From: Oceanospirillum sp048268485
GTDB taxonomy: Bacteria > Pseudomonadota > Gammaproteobacteria > Pseudomonadales > Halomonadaceae
Length of the DNA stretch: 64,000 nucleotides
Assembly: GCA_048268485.1 (NCBI GenBank)
Contig: JBLWVL010000017.1
Coordinates: forward strand, 7,009-71,008
Direction: 5' to 3'
Shown here one piece after another: positions 33,916 to 42,387 of the stretch (position 1 is the stretch's first letter; each line of letters starts with the position of its first letter). The position numbers and the translations under genes were made by a program. A model generated the notes under the pieces. That model was given only the letters and a program-made list of their open reading frames with translations. It made no database searches and was not told the DNA's origin.

Positions 33916-34500
33916 TTATTCCGCCGCCCAAATTTTTGGAGCATCGCCAGGTGGCCTTGTTGGTATATGGCAATACTTAATTGCCTCGACTATTTCTGAG
34001 GGGAAATTTTTAACCGGGATATCGTCATCAAACACCCATTCAAAATAGCTGATCAAAATGTTATGCAGCACGCGGACACTAAAATACCATCCATCATCAG
34101 TTGATATACCAAGTTTTTTTTCACGAAAAAAGTAATCATAAAAGCCTACTTCTTTACCGTTATGAACTTGATCTACTTTCCGCTTCTTCGCGTTGCCATC
34201 ATTTAATTTAAAATGCTTACTTCCGTTTACCAAATCACGAGTAACATCCAGAACTAATACCATCTCTTTGGGGAGTTTTTTATTATTTTTATTTCGCTTA
34301 CTTCTGCTCAACGCCCTTTCAGGGTCACTTTTTGGCCAATCATGAAATAAATGCCAAGCTGTAACTAAAAAATTAAAAGCATCATATTCATTCCAGTCTT
34401 TAGACAATCTTTCTGATTCAAAAAGAAGCTTTTTGTATAAATCTTCACTGCAAGACAAGCCAAAAACTGCTCCATCTCGATCTTGGAGTACCTTCCCCAT
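33916..34500 (-). CDS. Hypothetical protein of the accessory island
   Basis: 194 aa from ATG 34500 with AAGGTGG 5 nt upstream (a GTG at 34509 is the alternative). It is AT-rich and Lys/Asp-rich compared with flanking housekeeping genes. Visible features: FNFLVTAWHLFHDWPKSDPE, a basic patch RSKRNKNNKKLPKE, DVTRDLVNGSKHFKL and a C-terminal YFEWVFDDDIPV. The WHLFHDW / SKHFKL pattern is helical and reminiscent of uncharacterised island proteins, but I cannot assign a family. No signal peptide or membrane helix. The frame is intact. Confidence 0.6.
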   Translation of the reverse strand: MGKVLQDRDGAVFGLSCSEDLYKKLLFESERLSKDWNEYDAFNFLVTAWHLFHDWPKSDPERALSRSKRNKNNKKLPKEMVLVLDVTRDLVNGSKHFKLNDGNAKKRKVDQVHNGKEVGFYDYFFREKKLGISTDDGWYFSVRVLHNILISYFEWVFDDDIPVKNFPSEIVEAIKYCHIPTRPPGDAPKIWAAE

Positions 34501-34574
34501 CCTTGCCACCTTATCTTTAAGTAATGAGATAAATATTCATTTTATCGCATGATATCAAGAGGATATCCTAATTC

Positions 34575-34745
34575 AGCATCTAACCTCCAACATTAGCTCA
34601 AACTGCAGCTGTTTCTGCTCCAGATCACCTTCCAGCACCGGCTTTGCCCGTTTCCAGCTGTTCAGACCTGCGCCACAGCTGCTGACTCAGTTACATCTCT
34701 CTTCCAGCAGTTCAGCTGCCCGATCAATAAGCCACGACTAAATTA
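34575..34745 (-). pseudogene. Decayed coding-like stretch, probably phage-derived
   Basis: On the minus strand the sequence reads LIDRAAELLEER, then stops and shifts frame, with LSQQLWRRSEQLETGKA in one frame and LEGDLEQKQLQFELMLEV in another. The helical, coding-like composition interrupted by stops looks like a broken small gene. No family recognised. The rest of 34510-34853 is AT-rich and shows no other feature. Confidence 0.3.
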
Positions 34746-34853
34746 ATATACAAGCAAGTCTTGCAACACACTGTACCAATACCCATGTGTTAATTGTGTC
34801 TTTAGGCACAGGTGATCCTTAATTTAACGAATTTCACTCAAGAGGTATTTTTT

Positions 34854-34964
34854 ATGTCTAAAGACGATTACAACGCCTACAAAGGGCTAAAGAAGCTTTT
34901 GAGTAGACAAAAAAGGCGGGATGAAAACCTGAGATATCAGGTGCTGCAGCATCACAACACCTGA
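34854..34964 (+). CDS. Small basic ORF (36 aa)
   Basis: Reads MSKDDYNAYKGLKKLL then SRQKRRDENLRYQVLQHHNT. An AGAGG lies 8 nt before the ATG (34841-34845), better than expected by chance, and the peptide is highly charged and helical. It ends 12 bp before the convergent dksA-like stop. No family recognised; it may be a genuine small protein or chance. Confidence 0.4.
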   Translation: MSKDDYNAYKGLKKLLSRQKRRDENLRYQVLQHHNT

Positions 34965-34976
34965 AAAAGACTAAGA

Positions 34977-35291
34977 TCATTCGGCACACTTCACGCAGAA
35001 AGTGGTTTCCGGCAGAATAAGTAGACGCTCAGGGGCAATCTCATCACCGCAGCTTTCGCAAATACCGTACTCACCCTCATCAATACGTTTCAACGCCGCT
35101 TTGATCTGCTCAATGCTGTGCAGGGTTTCATTACCGATCTCATCCAGTACCTCATCATTTTCCCGCTCCTGGGCCTGCTCTTCAGAATCACTGGAGTGAG
35201 CCTGAACCACATCTTTTTCAATATGACTCAGCCGTAATGTTAAGCTCTCCAGCTCTGCACTCAGTTTGTCTTTAATCGCTTGAATATCCAT
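34977..35291 (-). CDS. DksA/TraR-family zinc-finger protein
   Basis: 104 aa. Coiled-coil N-terminal helix (MDIQAIKDKLSAELESLTLR), an acidic middle and a C4 zinc finger at the end (GICESCGDEIAPERL ... FCVKC). The ATG at 35291 has AAGGTGG 8 nt upstream; the longer frame to 35360 lacks this. It is shorter than DksA (about 150 aa) and resembles TraR/YbiI-type small paralogues that act on RNA polymerase. The coiled-coil tip has no clear DxxDxA motif that I can point to. Confidence 0.88.
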   Translation of the reverse strand: MDIQAIKDKLSAELESLTLRLSHIEKDVVQAHSSDSEEQAQERENDEVLDEIGNETLHSIEQIKAALKRIDEGEYGICESCGDEIAPERLLILPETTFCVKCAE

Positions 35292-35481
35292 AAGCATAAC
35301 CACCTTGTTAAAAATGCTCCGGCTAAAATCAGGGCTAAATCCACAATCAGGATAGACCAAAGAACCGAAGCTAAATGAAGAAAGGCCGCAGACTTCGTTA
35401 GAATGAAGCTGCGACCCTCAATGCAGTCTGATTCGGTAAGCCTTCAGCTCAACCAGAAACCCCAACAGCTAAACCAAGCTG

Positions 35482-35721
35482 CTAAGCTTCTTTCAACATA
35501 GCAAACATTTCATCTTTCAGTTTCAGACGACGCACTTTGGCCGTTTCTTCCACTTCAGTTGCAACCGGCTTTTGCTCAGATTCCATGTTCTCAACATCTT
35601 TCGTCAGCTCATGGTACTCATCAAACAGTTTACGGAAATGCGCGTTACTCACCTTCAGCTCATGAATCTGGTCTTTATATTCTGGCAGTTCATTCAATAG
35701 GTCATGATGTTCAATAGGCAT
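35482..35721 (-). CDS. YdcH/DUF465 family protein
   Basis: 79 aa helical protein: MPIEHHDLLNELPEYKDQIH, NAHFRKLFDEYHELTKDVENME and VRRLKLKDEMFAML are the conserved DUF465 elements. Small cytosolic coiled-coil family of unknown function, often abundant. Strong AAGGAGAAAG ribosome site before the ATG. Upstream (35722-36024) only a terminator is seen. Confidence 0.88.
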   Translation of the reverse strand: MPIEHHDLLNELPEYKDQIHELKVSNAHFRKLFDEYHELTKDVENMESEQKPVATEVEETAKVRRLKLKDEMFAMLKEA

Positions 35722-35898
35722 AGCTTTCTCCTTGGTTATTTATTCAGATACCCTGTCTACATACCTTGAGATTAAAAGACAAAATTCAACGCCTTTGCTG
35801 ATATTTATCCCTTAACCTCTTGAGTTATCAGGTTATTTAGAGGCCTCTGCTTTACCTTCAGACTACGCCTCCTGCAGGTTCGCGTACTGATTCAGATC

Positions 35899-35932
35899 AA
35901 AAAAAGCCCCGGATAACAAAGTTATCCGGGGC
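35899..35932 (-). terminator. Terminator downstream of the PACE efflux gene
   Basis: 12-bp perfect stem GCCCCGGATAAC / GTTATCCGGGGC with AAA loop; U7 follows on the minus strand. It lies 93 bp past the PACE gene stop. Confidence 0.9.
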
Positions 35933-36024
35933 AACCGTTACACTTGAGAAAGCAGTAACAAAGTTAGTAGAAAATGAGAAAACCAAGAGAATGGGGCCTC
36001 ATAAGTTAATCAACACGGCTCCGA

Positions 36025-36498
36025 TTAAACAGCCTCACCTCTGACAAAAGCTTCATGCTTCGGCTGTACGACCGGAAACAGGCGATCGTAGCACCAGGTA
36101 AAGCCCATGGTGTAAAAAACAATAAAAGCCATAACCAGGGCATCCATAGCCAGCGCCTGCCAGATCGCAATATCCAACCACCAGACCACAATAGGCAATG
36201 ATGTGATCGTCAGAACAACCTCAAGACCCATTGCATGAAATACCCGCTGCAGGCCAGTACGTTCTGTGGGCACAACACCACGCTTTGCATCAAACTTATC
36301 GAAGAAATAGTTGTAGATCATATTAACGATCATCGCCTTTGCCGCCAGAACCAAAGTCAAAGCAGCAGTATCCGAGGTTTCTTTATCAAAGACAAAAGCG
36401 ATGGCCGGAGCCAGAACCAACAAAAGCAGAGCCTCAAACAATAGCACATAACGAATCCGGTCAAGGCCCGAACGAATTACAATTTTTTTATCACTCAT
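36025..36498 (-). CDS. PACE-family efflux transporter (AceI-like)
   Basis: 157 aa with four membrane helices arranged as two bacterial-transmembrane-pair units: RYVLLFEALLLLVLAPAIAF and LTLVLAAKAMIVNMIYNYFF, then VFHAMGLEVVLTITSLPIVV and MDALVMAFIVFYTMGFTW. The membrane-embedded Glu in the first helix (LLFEALL) and the NMIYNYFFDKFD motif are characteristic of proton-driven chlorhexidine-type exporters; natural substrates include short diamines in studied members. A divergent LysR gene, as in the aceI/aceR arrangement, is probably its regulator. Confidence 0.9.
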   Translation of the reverse strand: MSDKKIVIRSGLDRIRYVLLFEALLLLVLAPAIAFVFDKETSDTAALTLVLAAKAMIVNMIYNYFFDKFDAKRGVVPTERTGLQRVFHAMGLEVVLTITSLPIVVWWLDIAIWQALAMDALVMAFIVFYTMGFTWCYDRLFPVVQPKHEAFVRGEAV

Positions 36499-36653
36499 AA
36501 TATGCCTCCAAGTACTGATAGCACAGCCTGGCTGTGCCAGACTTTATCGCTTTGCCTGCAGTCGCCGAATATCAAAAAAGCTCAATATCCTGATATCGGT
36601 TGCTGTTTATGGCTAGGCATTCTATGGATAATCATGATAAAACAAAGTTAGTT

Positions 36654-36674
36654 TCTATCTGATTTCAAGATAGA
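36654..36674. promoter_or_regulatory. Candidate LysR operator in the PACE/LysR intergenic region
   Basis: Perfect inverted repeat TCTATCT-N7-AGATAGA, 29 bp upstream of the lysR ATG and between the divergent genes; size and position suit a LysR dimer site. Confidence 0.5.
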
Positions 36675-36702
36675 TTGAGCGATATCTGATGAGATAAAAA
36701 CG

Positions 36703-37587
36703 ATGCCACACCCCGACCAACTCAACGCCTTTATAGCTGCGGCCGAAACCGGCTCTTTTTCTGCCGCCTCCCGCCGACTGAAAAAAGCACAATCAGCGGT
36801 GAGCAATGCCATTATCAATCTTGAAATTGAGACCGGTGTCGAGCTTTTTGATCGCAGTAAACGCAGCCCGGTTCTGACCGAGGAAGGAGAAACTCTGCTA
36901 CGCTCAGCCTACTCGATTATGGAAAGCCATCACGACTTCATCAGCCGAGCCATGGCGTTAAACGCCGGTGAAGAGAGTCACCTGTGCCTTGCGATTGAAC
37001 AAAATATATCCGCACAACCTTTGATAGAGCTCCTGATCGTGTTTGAAGAAAAATATCCTCATATCGAACTGGAACTACTCGACCCCGGTACCAGCGATGT
37101 ACCAAGCCTGCTTCGGTCGGGACGAGCTGACCTGGGGCTGATGATGGAACAGGAGCACTATCCCAAAGGTTTTATGTTTCGAGGAATAGGACATTCCCGA
37201 AAAATTCCGGTATGCAGCGCAGATCACCCACTGGCAAAGCTGAAACAGGTCAGTCACAGCGACCTCAGACGCTACCGACAGCTGGTGCCCCGCAGCCTGA
37301 ACCTTGAGGATAAAAGTCATGAAGAGCAGATTCTCAGCCCCAAGGTCTGGTATGCAGAAAGCCCCTTTGTAATTGCCGAAGTACTCTCAGCCGGTCTGGG
37401 TTGGGCATCGCTTCATGAAGCTATCGTTAAAGAGCAGCTGGAACAGGGCTCACTAGTTGCCCTGAAACGCACGTACCAACAGGATGCCTCCCTTCAGGGG
37501 GTGGATGTGGTCTGGAGTCGACACAAGCCTCTAGGCAAAGGCGGCCAGTGGCTGTTGAATGAGTGCTTTAAGCTGAAAGTGAGCTGA
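36703..37587 (+). CDS. LysR-family regulator, divergent from PACE efflux gene
   Basis: 294 aa. N-terminal winged HTH: QLNAFIAAAETGSFSAASRR, LKKAQSAVSNAIINLEIETG, VELFDRSKRSPVLTEEG. The effector domain follows (LLEL... SGRADLGLMME). Divergent from the PACE exporter with a 204-bp shared region carrying an inverted repeat, so probable activator of that exporter, comparable to AceR. Ligand unknown. Confidence 0.92.
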   Translation: MPHPDQLNAFIAAAETGSFSAASRRLKKAQSAVSNAIINLEIETGVELFDRSKRSPVLTEEGETLLRSAYSIMESHHDFISRAMALNAGEESHLCLAIEQNISAQPLIELLIVFEEKYPHIELELLDPGTSDVPSLLRSGRADLGLMMEQEHYPKGFMFRGIGHSRKIPVCSADHPLAKLKQVSHSDLRRYRQLVPRSLNLEDKSHEEQILSPKVWYAESPFVIAEVLSAGLGWASLHEAIVKEQLEQGSLVALKRTYQQDASLQGVDVVWSRHKPLGKGGQWLLNECFKLKVS

Positions 37588-37715
37588 TCTCCAGAGTACA
37601 GTGATCACTCAACAGAGACAGAGATACTCCTGAAGGCGTAACCCTGCCCTCTATAAGGATATAAAGAGCCAGGCAAGACGCAGCCAGAAAGTGATCAAGA
37701 GGGATAAATGATCGT

Positions 37716-38555
37716 TTAAGGCGAGATAATCCTGAGCTGATCAAAACCACTTCTGTTGAACGAACGTATCAGGGCGCTATCCGGGCTGACCTCCCGTGTC
37801 AGAAACACAACACTGGACTCTGTCCAGACCTGAGAGTCCGCCCCCCCTCTTTGCGCTTCATTCTGACTCAGCAACATAGCAACTCTTCGGGCAATGGCTG
37901 CACCGGAGTCCACCCAGTGAATCTGTCTTGGCTGAACCTGTTTCAGCTCATCCAGCAGCAGAGGAAAATGAGTACAACCCAAAACAACCGTATCCAGAGA
38001 TTCTGCTTCAAAAAGAGGGGCAACAGCCTGTTGCAATCGGTTAAGATCGACACCTTTACCTTCCAGTTTTTCTTCTGCCAGACGGACAACCTCCGTCGAA
38101 CCCACCCGAGTCACCTGACAATGAGGGGCATGATCACAGATTAGCTGATGAGTATAGCTGCGGCTGATCGTTCCCGGTGTCGCCAAAAGCCCGATATGCG
38201 CAGTACGACTTAAAGCGGCTGCCGGTTTAATCGCCGGAACCACACCAACAACAGGGATATCAAGCATATCCCTTAAGGCAGGCAAAACCACAGTGCTCGC
38301 GGTGTTGCAACCCAGAACCAGTAGTTGAATAGGATATTGATCGACCAAAGCCTGAGCCAGTGTAACCACACGCTCCACCAGCCAGTTTTCATCTTTGTCC
38401 CCATAGGGAAAGGCATCATTGTCCGCCAGATAAAACAGTGGCGTATCCGGGCAAATTTTACGAATATGATCCGCAATAGACAAACCGCCCACGCCGGAGT
38501 CCATCACCAGAACTGGGGCTGATACTTTAATGTTCGACTCGCTTTCAGGCTTCAA
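37716..38555 (-). CDS. murI: Glutamate racemase
   Basis: 279 aa. It interconverts L- and D-glutamate for peptidoglycan. Motifs: VMDSGVGGLSI, LADNDAFPYG, the first catalytic cysteine in LGCNTASTVVLP, and the second in VLGCTHFPLL with a nearby His. TTG start at 38555 because no ATG precedes the conserved N-terminus; the true start is therefore less certain. It is followed by mtgA on the other strand, a neighbour with a related wall function. Confidence 0.95.
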   Translation of the reverse strand: MKPESESNIKVSAPVLVMDSGVGGLSIADHIRKICPDTPLFYLADNDAFPYGDKDENWLVERVVTLAQALVDQYPIQLLVLGCNTASTVVLPALRDMLDIPVVGVVPAIKPAAALSRTAHIGLLATPGTISRSYTHQLICDHAPHCQVTRVGSTEVVRLAEEKLEGKGVDLNRLQQAVAPLFEAESLDTVVLGCTHFPLLLDELKQVQPRQIHWVDSGAAIARRVAMLLSQNEAQRGGADSQVWTESSVVFLTREVSPDSALIRSFNRSGFDQLRIISP

Positions 38556-38738
38556 GATATGAGATCAGTTTTCAGAAGGTTCTGTGGAATGCAGAGATTC
38601 TAGCATGCCTCCCCGAAGCCAACCAGATTCAGCAGCTCTGTTGTTTTTGTATAGGAGGATAACCTTCCCCTCCGGTTTTTATCAATGGATCTGATATCCT
38701 TTGCTCAACGATGGCAATAAACAGTAAGGAAAGCCTTT

Positions 38739-39590
38739 ATGGCTGCACGCAAGAAAAAACCGACCCGACTGGATAAAATCAAACTCTGGCTATCTCCTTT
38801 TCTGGCCTGGCCGATGCGCCATCTGAACCGGTTAGTTTATTTTCTCGGCTGGATGTTTCTCTCGTTTCTTCTTTTGATTGGCCTGGGCCTCTGGCTGTTC
38901 TTCCGTAGTCTGCCGGATGTTGAGCAGATGACCTACAGTGAGCTGCGCCAGCAAGCAAAGGCTCGCGTAGAGAGACAACTGGCCAACAGTAGTAACACCC
39001 ATCACTGGATTACACTGAAAGCGGTTAACCGTGATCTGCTTTATGCCATTGTTATGGCCGAAGATGCCCGTTTTTTCCAGCACCAGGGAATCGACTACAA
39101 CGCCCTGCTGGATGCGATGGTGGCCAATATCAAAAAGGGCGAAACCCGATTTGGCGGCAGTACACTGAGCCAGCAAACGGTTAAAAATCTGTTTCTAACC
39201 CCACAGCAAAGCTACTTTCGTAAACTGCAGGAAGCGGCCATAACCAGAAACCTGGAACACTATTTCAGTAAAAACGAAATTATTGAACTGTACCTCAACA
39301 TGGCAGAGTTCGGGCCGGATCTTTACGGAGTGAGAGATGCAGCCCGTTATTATTTCGACAAAGAGCCAACCGAGATCAACGCTGCAGAGGGTGCTTGGCT
39401 GGCACTGATGCTACCCAGCCCCCGCCGCTATCACTACACCCTCTATCAGAACCGTAATGTCACCTCATCACTGAAACGGAAATATCAGCGTATTTTGCAA
39501 GGTATGCGTCAATCAAATTATATCTCTTCGGCTCAGTATCAGCGCTATATGAGAATGATCAATAAGCCTAACTGGCCCAAGAAAACATAA
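38739..39590 (+). CDS. mtgA: Monofunctional peptidoglycan glycosyltransferase-like protein
   Basis: 283 aa: a basic N-terminus, one membrane anchor (LGWMFLSFLLLIGLGLWLFF) and a GT51 domain with EDARFFQHQGIDY (catalytic Glu), GGSTLSQQTVKNLFL, KNEIIELYLNMAEFG and YGVRDAARYYFDK. There is no transpeptidase domain, so it polymerises lipid II only. Size is a little above E. coli MtgA (242 aa). Symbol is by family; assignment as strict MtgA orthologue is likely. Confidence 0.9.
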   Translation: MAARKKKPTRLDKIKLWLSPFLAWPMRHLNRLVYFLGWMFLSFLLLIGLGLWLFFRSLPDVEQMTYSELRQQAKARVERQLANSSNTHHWITLKAVNRDLLYAIVMAEDARFFQHQGIDYNALLDAMVANIKKGETRFGGSTLSQQTVKNLFLTPQQSYFRKLQEAAITRNLEHYFSKNEIIELYLNMAEFGPDLYGVRDAARYYFDKEPTEINAAEGAWLALMLPSPRRYHYTLYQNRNVTSSLKRKYQRILQGMRQSNYISSAQYQRYMRMINKPNWPKKT

Positions 39591-39695
39591 AGTGATCAGC
39601 AGGGTTAATAACAAAAAACAAACAAAACTAGTGCAGAGCAAAAAACAGCTTTAGCGTTAAATGGCTGACAGCGCATCAACAAATCGGGTGAAGTA

Positions 39696-41021
39696 ATGAA
39701 AGAGTTAGGTACAACATTGGGCATTGTTGCAGGGGTCAGTTTATTACAGGCCTGTGGCAGCAGTAATGGCAGTACCGCATCACTTGATGTTAAAGCTAAG
39801 CAAATGCTTTATCTGCCCAACGACATGGATATTAGCAGTCTTCGCGACCAGTCCCGAAGAAGTGTTGCCGGCTTCAATGAACTAACCTATGAAAAACAAC
39901 GCTACGTTGTTGATAGTAAGCACCCGGAACAGAATATTCTTTTTCATCTGCTGTTTAATGCACGCTCTGACAGCACTGAATTTTCCAAGGAATACTTTGA
40001 TCTTTGGGTCACCTACCAGCTACTGAACTCCTTTGTGCTGGCAATGGGGGATGAGCTGGACACGGTTTCATCCGCCCGTATTAACACTCATATAGAAATG
40101 ATACGTACCTCCGTTGAGCAAGATCAAACCGTCAAAGATCTTATGCTGAACTACTTTATGTCAGATATTTTCTGGGCACGTTTTCGTAGCCCTGAAGATA
40201 ATGGCCGCGAGGTGTTCGAAATCTATCTGGGGGATTTTCGTGATGAAATCGTGCCGGTAGTTGCCAAAATTCTGCAAAACTACAGCTTTAATGAAGACCA
40301 GGGGACTCTGGAGATCGATAGTTTCAACCGGAATACTGAACTACAGGATATCGATGGCACCCAGTTAACAACGCCATATCAACTATACAGCTATGTGGTA
40401 AACCATAAGCAGTTCCTGCCTCATATTTACAAACATATCGTGAAAAGCTTGTATGGCTATGAAGCGAATAATGTTATTCAATCGATGAGTAACAAGGGTT
40501 TAAAAACGTTCAGGGAGATCTTTATTGAAGCGCTCACCCACCCATCGCTGAAAGAAGTGAAACGCGCTAAGTATCCGGAAGAGATCCTGTTCCCTGCACT
40601 CAAAGCCTTAAACTCCCACCTTCGAAGATATGATATCAGGGAGCTGGCGAATATAACGGCTCAAATAGGGTCTCAGCCTTTATTTTCGAAACTTGAGCGC
40701 AGTACACCTGACTGGAATTCACTGAATACAGCTCTTATGTCAGCCTTCAATGACTCCCGAATTCCCAAAGAGATGTGGGACACAGGTAACAACTATAGCT
40801 GGGGAATTTCCCAGAATGAGTTTTTAAAACTGTACCAGTATATAGAAACCCCTGAAGCCCTCCTGACCGAGCTTCACCGGAAAATCTGGGGTACTGAAGG
40901 CGTACAGTATGACGAAAGCTTTATAGCCCATCTCAATGACTCTGGCAGGACGGGGAAATCGCTGATTATACTTGCAGCACAAATCGTCACCATGAACTAC
41001 TCGGAATACAACTTTCAGTAA
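39696..41021 (+). CDS. Putative lipoprotein partner of a DUF1501 protein (possibly divergent DUF1800)
   Basis: 441 aa. The N-terminus MKELGTTLGIVAGVSLLQACGSS is a short lipoprotein signal with lipobox LLQAC. The body is helical; a segment LMLNYFMSDIFWARFRSPED followed by NGREVFEIYLGDF recalls the W-H-x-F and GREMLEL-type motifs of DUF1800 proteins, though divergent. DUF1800 and DUF1501 genes normally occur as pairs, and a DUF1501 gene follows after 12 bp, which is the main support. Role unknown; envelope or secreted location expected. Confidence 0.6.
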   Translation: MKELGTTLGIVAGVSLLQACGSSNGSTASLDVKAKQMLYLPNDMDISSLRDQSRRSVAGFNELTYEKQRYVVDSKHPEQNILFHLLFNARSDSTEFSKEYFDLWVTYQLLNSFVLAMGDELDTVSSARINTHIEMIRTSVEQDQTVKDLMLNYFMSDIFWARFRSPEDNGREVFEIYLGDFRDEIVPVVAKILQNYSFNEDQGTLEIDSFNRNTELQDIDGTQLTTPYQLYSYVVNHKQFLPHIYKHIVKSLYGYEANNVIQSMSNKGLKTFREIFIEALTHPSLKEVKRAKYPEEILFPALKALNSHLRRYDIRELANITAQIGSQPLFSKLERSTPDWNSLNTALMSAFNDSRIPKEMWDTGNNYSWGISQNEFLKLYQYIETPEALLTELHRKIWGTEGVQYDESFIAHLNDSGRTGKSLIILAAQIVTMNYSEYNFQ

Positions 41022-41033
41022 CAGGGAAATCTC

Positions 41034-42278
41034 ATGAGCATCAGCAGAAGAAACTTCCTTAAAGGCGCTACAGGAATGCTTGCAGCTGGAATATTACCTG
41101 CCAGCTTTTGCAGTAAGGTTCTTGCAGCCAGTAACACCTACTCTGTTATCGAAGTATTTCTTTATGGAGGAGCCAGCTCAGCCGTATCCGAACTAGGGAT
41201 GCTCAAAAGTGCCGAAGTTTCAGGCTTTACATCAAATAATAAAACCAGCACGGCACACGGTTTTTGGGAAGAAGCCGGAGGTGATGTTCTGGAAGACCTA
41301 CTGGCTAAAAACCGCCTTACTCAGCTTTCTGTGGTTCCTCTGCATTCATCAAAAGCCCATAGTTTTTCCCAAAGTTATGGCACCTTGGGACAAGCAGAAG
41401 ATATCCCGGATACTGTCTCCCTCGCAGCCACAGGGGATGGAGGTAAGGCTTTTGCGGGCCGCACCCAGGGCTATTTCCCATTCGATGAGTCTCTGGACAA
41501 CGTATTTACCCGATCTGGCTGGCCCTATGAAATAAAAGACAGTGACTATGATTCTGTTATGGAGCTCTACAAGCAACAGGAAAGCCAAATTCACCAGGAG
41601 TTTTCATCCGCCGGAGAGCAGATGGATCTGACCAGAGCGATAAAAGAGAACTATGAAAGCTCTCAAAATAACACCTTTTTCCAGGATAGCGATATAGGCA
41701 ACCAGCTACGGGCAGCGGTATCACTGATCCAGAGTCAAAATAAAACTCATTATATATCCATCCCCTATGATGGCTGGGATATGCACTCAAATGCCGATGA
41801 TCAGTACATACCCAAAATGTCAGGACTACTCAGAGGGGTACACACTGCTTCAGAAATGATCGACCAGTCAGGAATGCCTATTGTCATTGTCATAAGAGGA
41901 GATTTTGGCCGGAACTATCGCTATAACGATTCAAACGGTTGGGATCATGGCGACCATCAGGTCATGCTAATCGCCGGTGGTGGTGGCTTTATGAACCACT
42001 ACGGCAAACACTTTGCCTCAGGTTTTGATGACGATACCGACCTGAGTGGCACAAGGATCTATTCTCGCCCGACTGGGGATTATCCTGTTCTCGATCTCTC
42101 GGAGGTTCGTACACTCCAATTAGAACTGATGGGGGTTTCCGTAAGTGAGTCCATATCTAAAGTCGCAAGCAACAGTTTTCTCTGGTCTCTCAGCTTCCCC
42201 AGTCAGGATTCCCCTTCGGAATACGCCTCAGGTCTCGCCGACCGTTATCAGACACTAAAAAGTAAAGTGAATCTTTAA
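41034..42278 (+). CDS. DUF1501 family protein, Tat-exported
   Basis: 414 aa. It opens with a twin-arginine signal (MSISRRNFLKGATGMLAAGI) and carries the DUF1501 features: VIEVFLYGGASS near the start, GTLGQA, later YDGWDMHSN and a metal-site-like VIRGDFGRNYRYN ... GWDHGDHQVMLIAGGG. DUF1501 proteins have a sulfatase/alkaline-phosphatase-like fold; this one is smaller and diverged (VIRGDFGR where typical members have SEFGRT). It forms a two-gene unit with the preceding lipoprotein and ends at a bidirectional terminator. Confidence 0.82.
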   Translation: MSISRRNFLKGATGMLAAGILPASFCSKVLAASNTYSVIEVFLYGGASSAVSELGMLKSAEVSGFTSNNKTSTAHGFWEEAGGDVLEDLLAKNRLTQLSVVPLHSSKAHSFSQSYGTLGQAEDIPDTVSLAATGDGGKAFAGRTQGYFPFDESLDNVFTRSGWPYEIKDSDYDSVMELYKQQESQIHQEFSSAGEQMDLTRAIKENYESSQNNTFFQDSDIGNQLRAAVSLIQSQNKTHYISIPYDGWDMHSNADDQYIPKMSGLLRGVHTASEMIDQSGMPIVIVIRGDFGRNYRYNDSNGWDHGDHQVMLIAGGGGFMNHYGKHFASGFDDDTDLSGTRIYSRPTGDYPVLDLSEVRTLQLELMGVSVSESISKVASNSFLWSLSFPSQDSPSEYASGLADRYQTLKSKVNL

Positions 42279-42333
42279 TACCAAATATCTAATCTCGCTC
42301 CACTCCGGCGGCATAAAATATGTGATAAACAGT

Positions 42334-42364
42334 GAAAAGAGGCTGCTTCAAGCAGCCTCTTTTC
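42334..42364. terminator. Bidirectional terminator between DUF1501 gene and esterase gene
   Basis: 15-bp perfect stem GAAAAGAGGCTGCTT / AAGCAGCCTCTTTTC around a single C; T-rich on both sides. Confidence 0.9.
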
Positions 42365-42387
42365 TAACCATTATACCGTCTGATAAC

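Noticed and set aside
32160..34976. att sites or a tRNA target for the phage-derived island
   Set aside because: No matching direct repeats at the edges and no tRNA gene could be seen; borders are given only by gene content.
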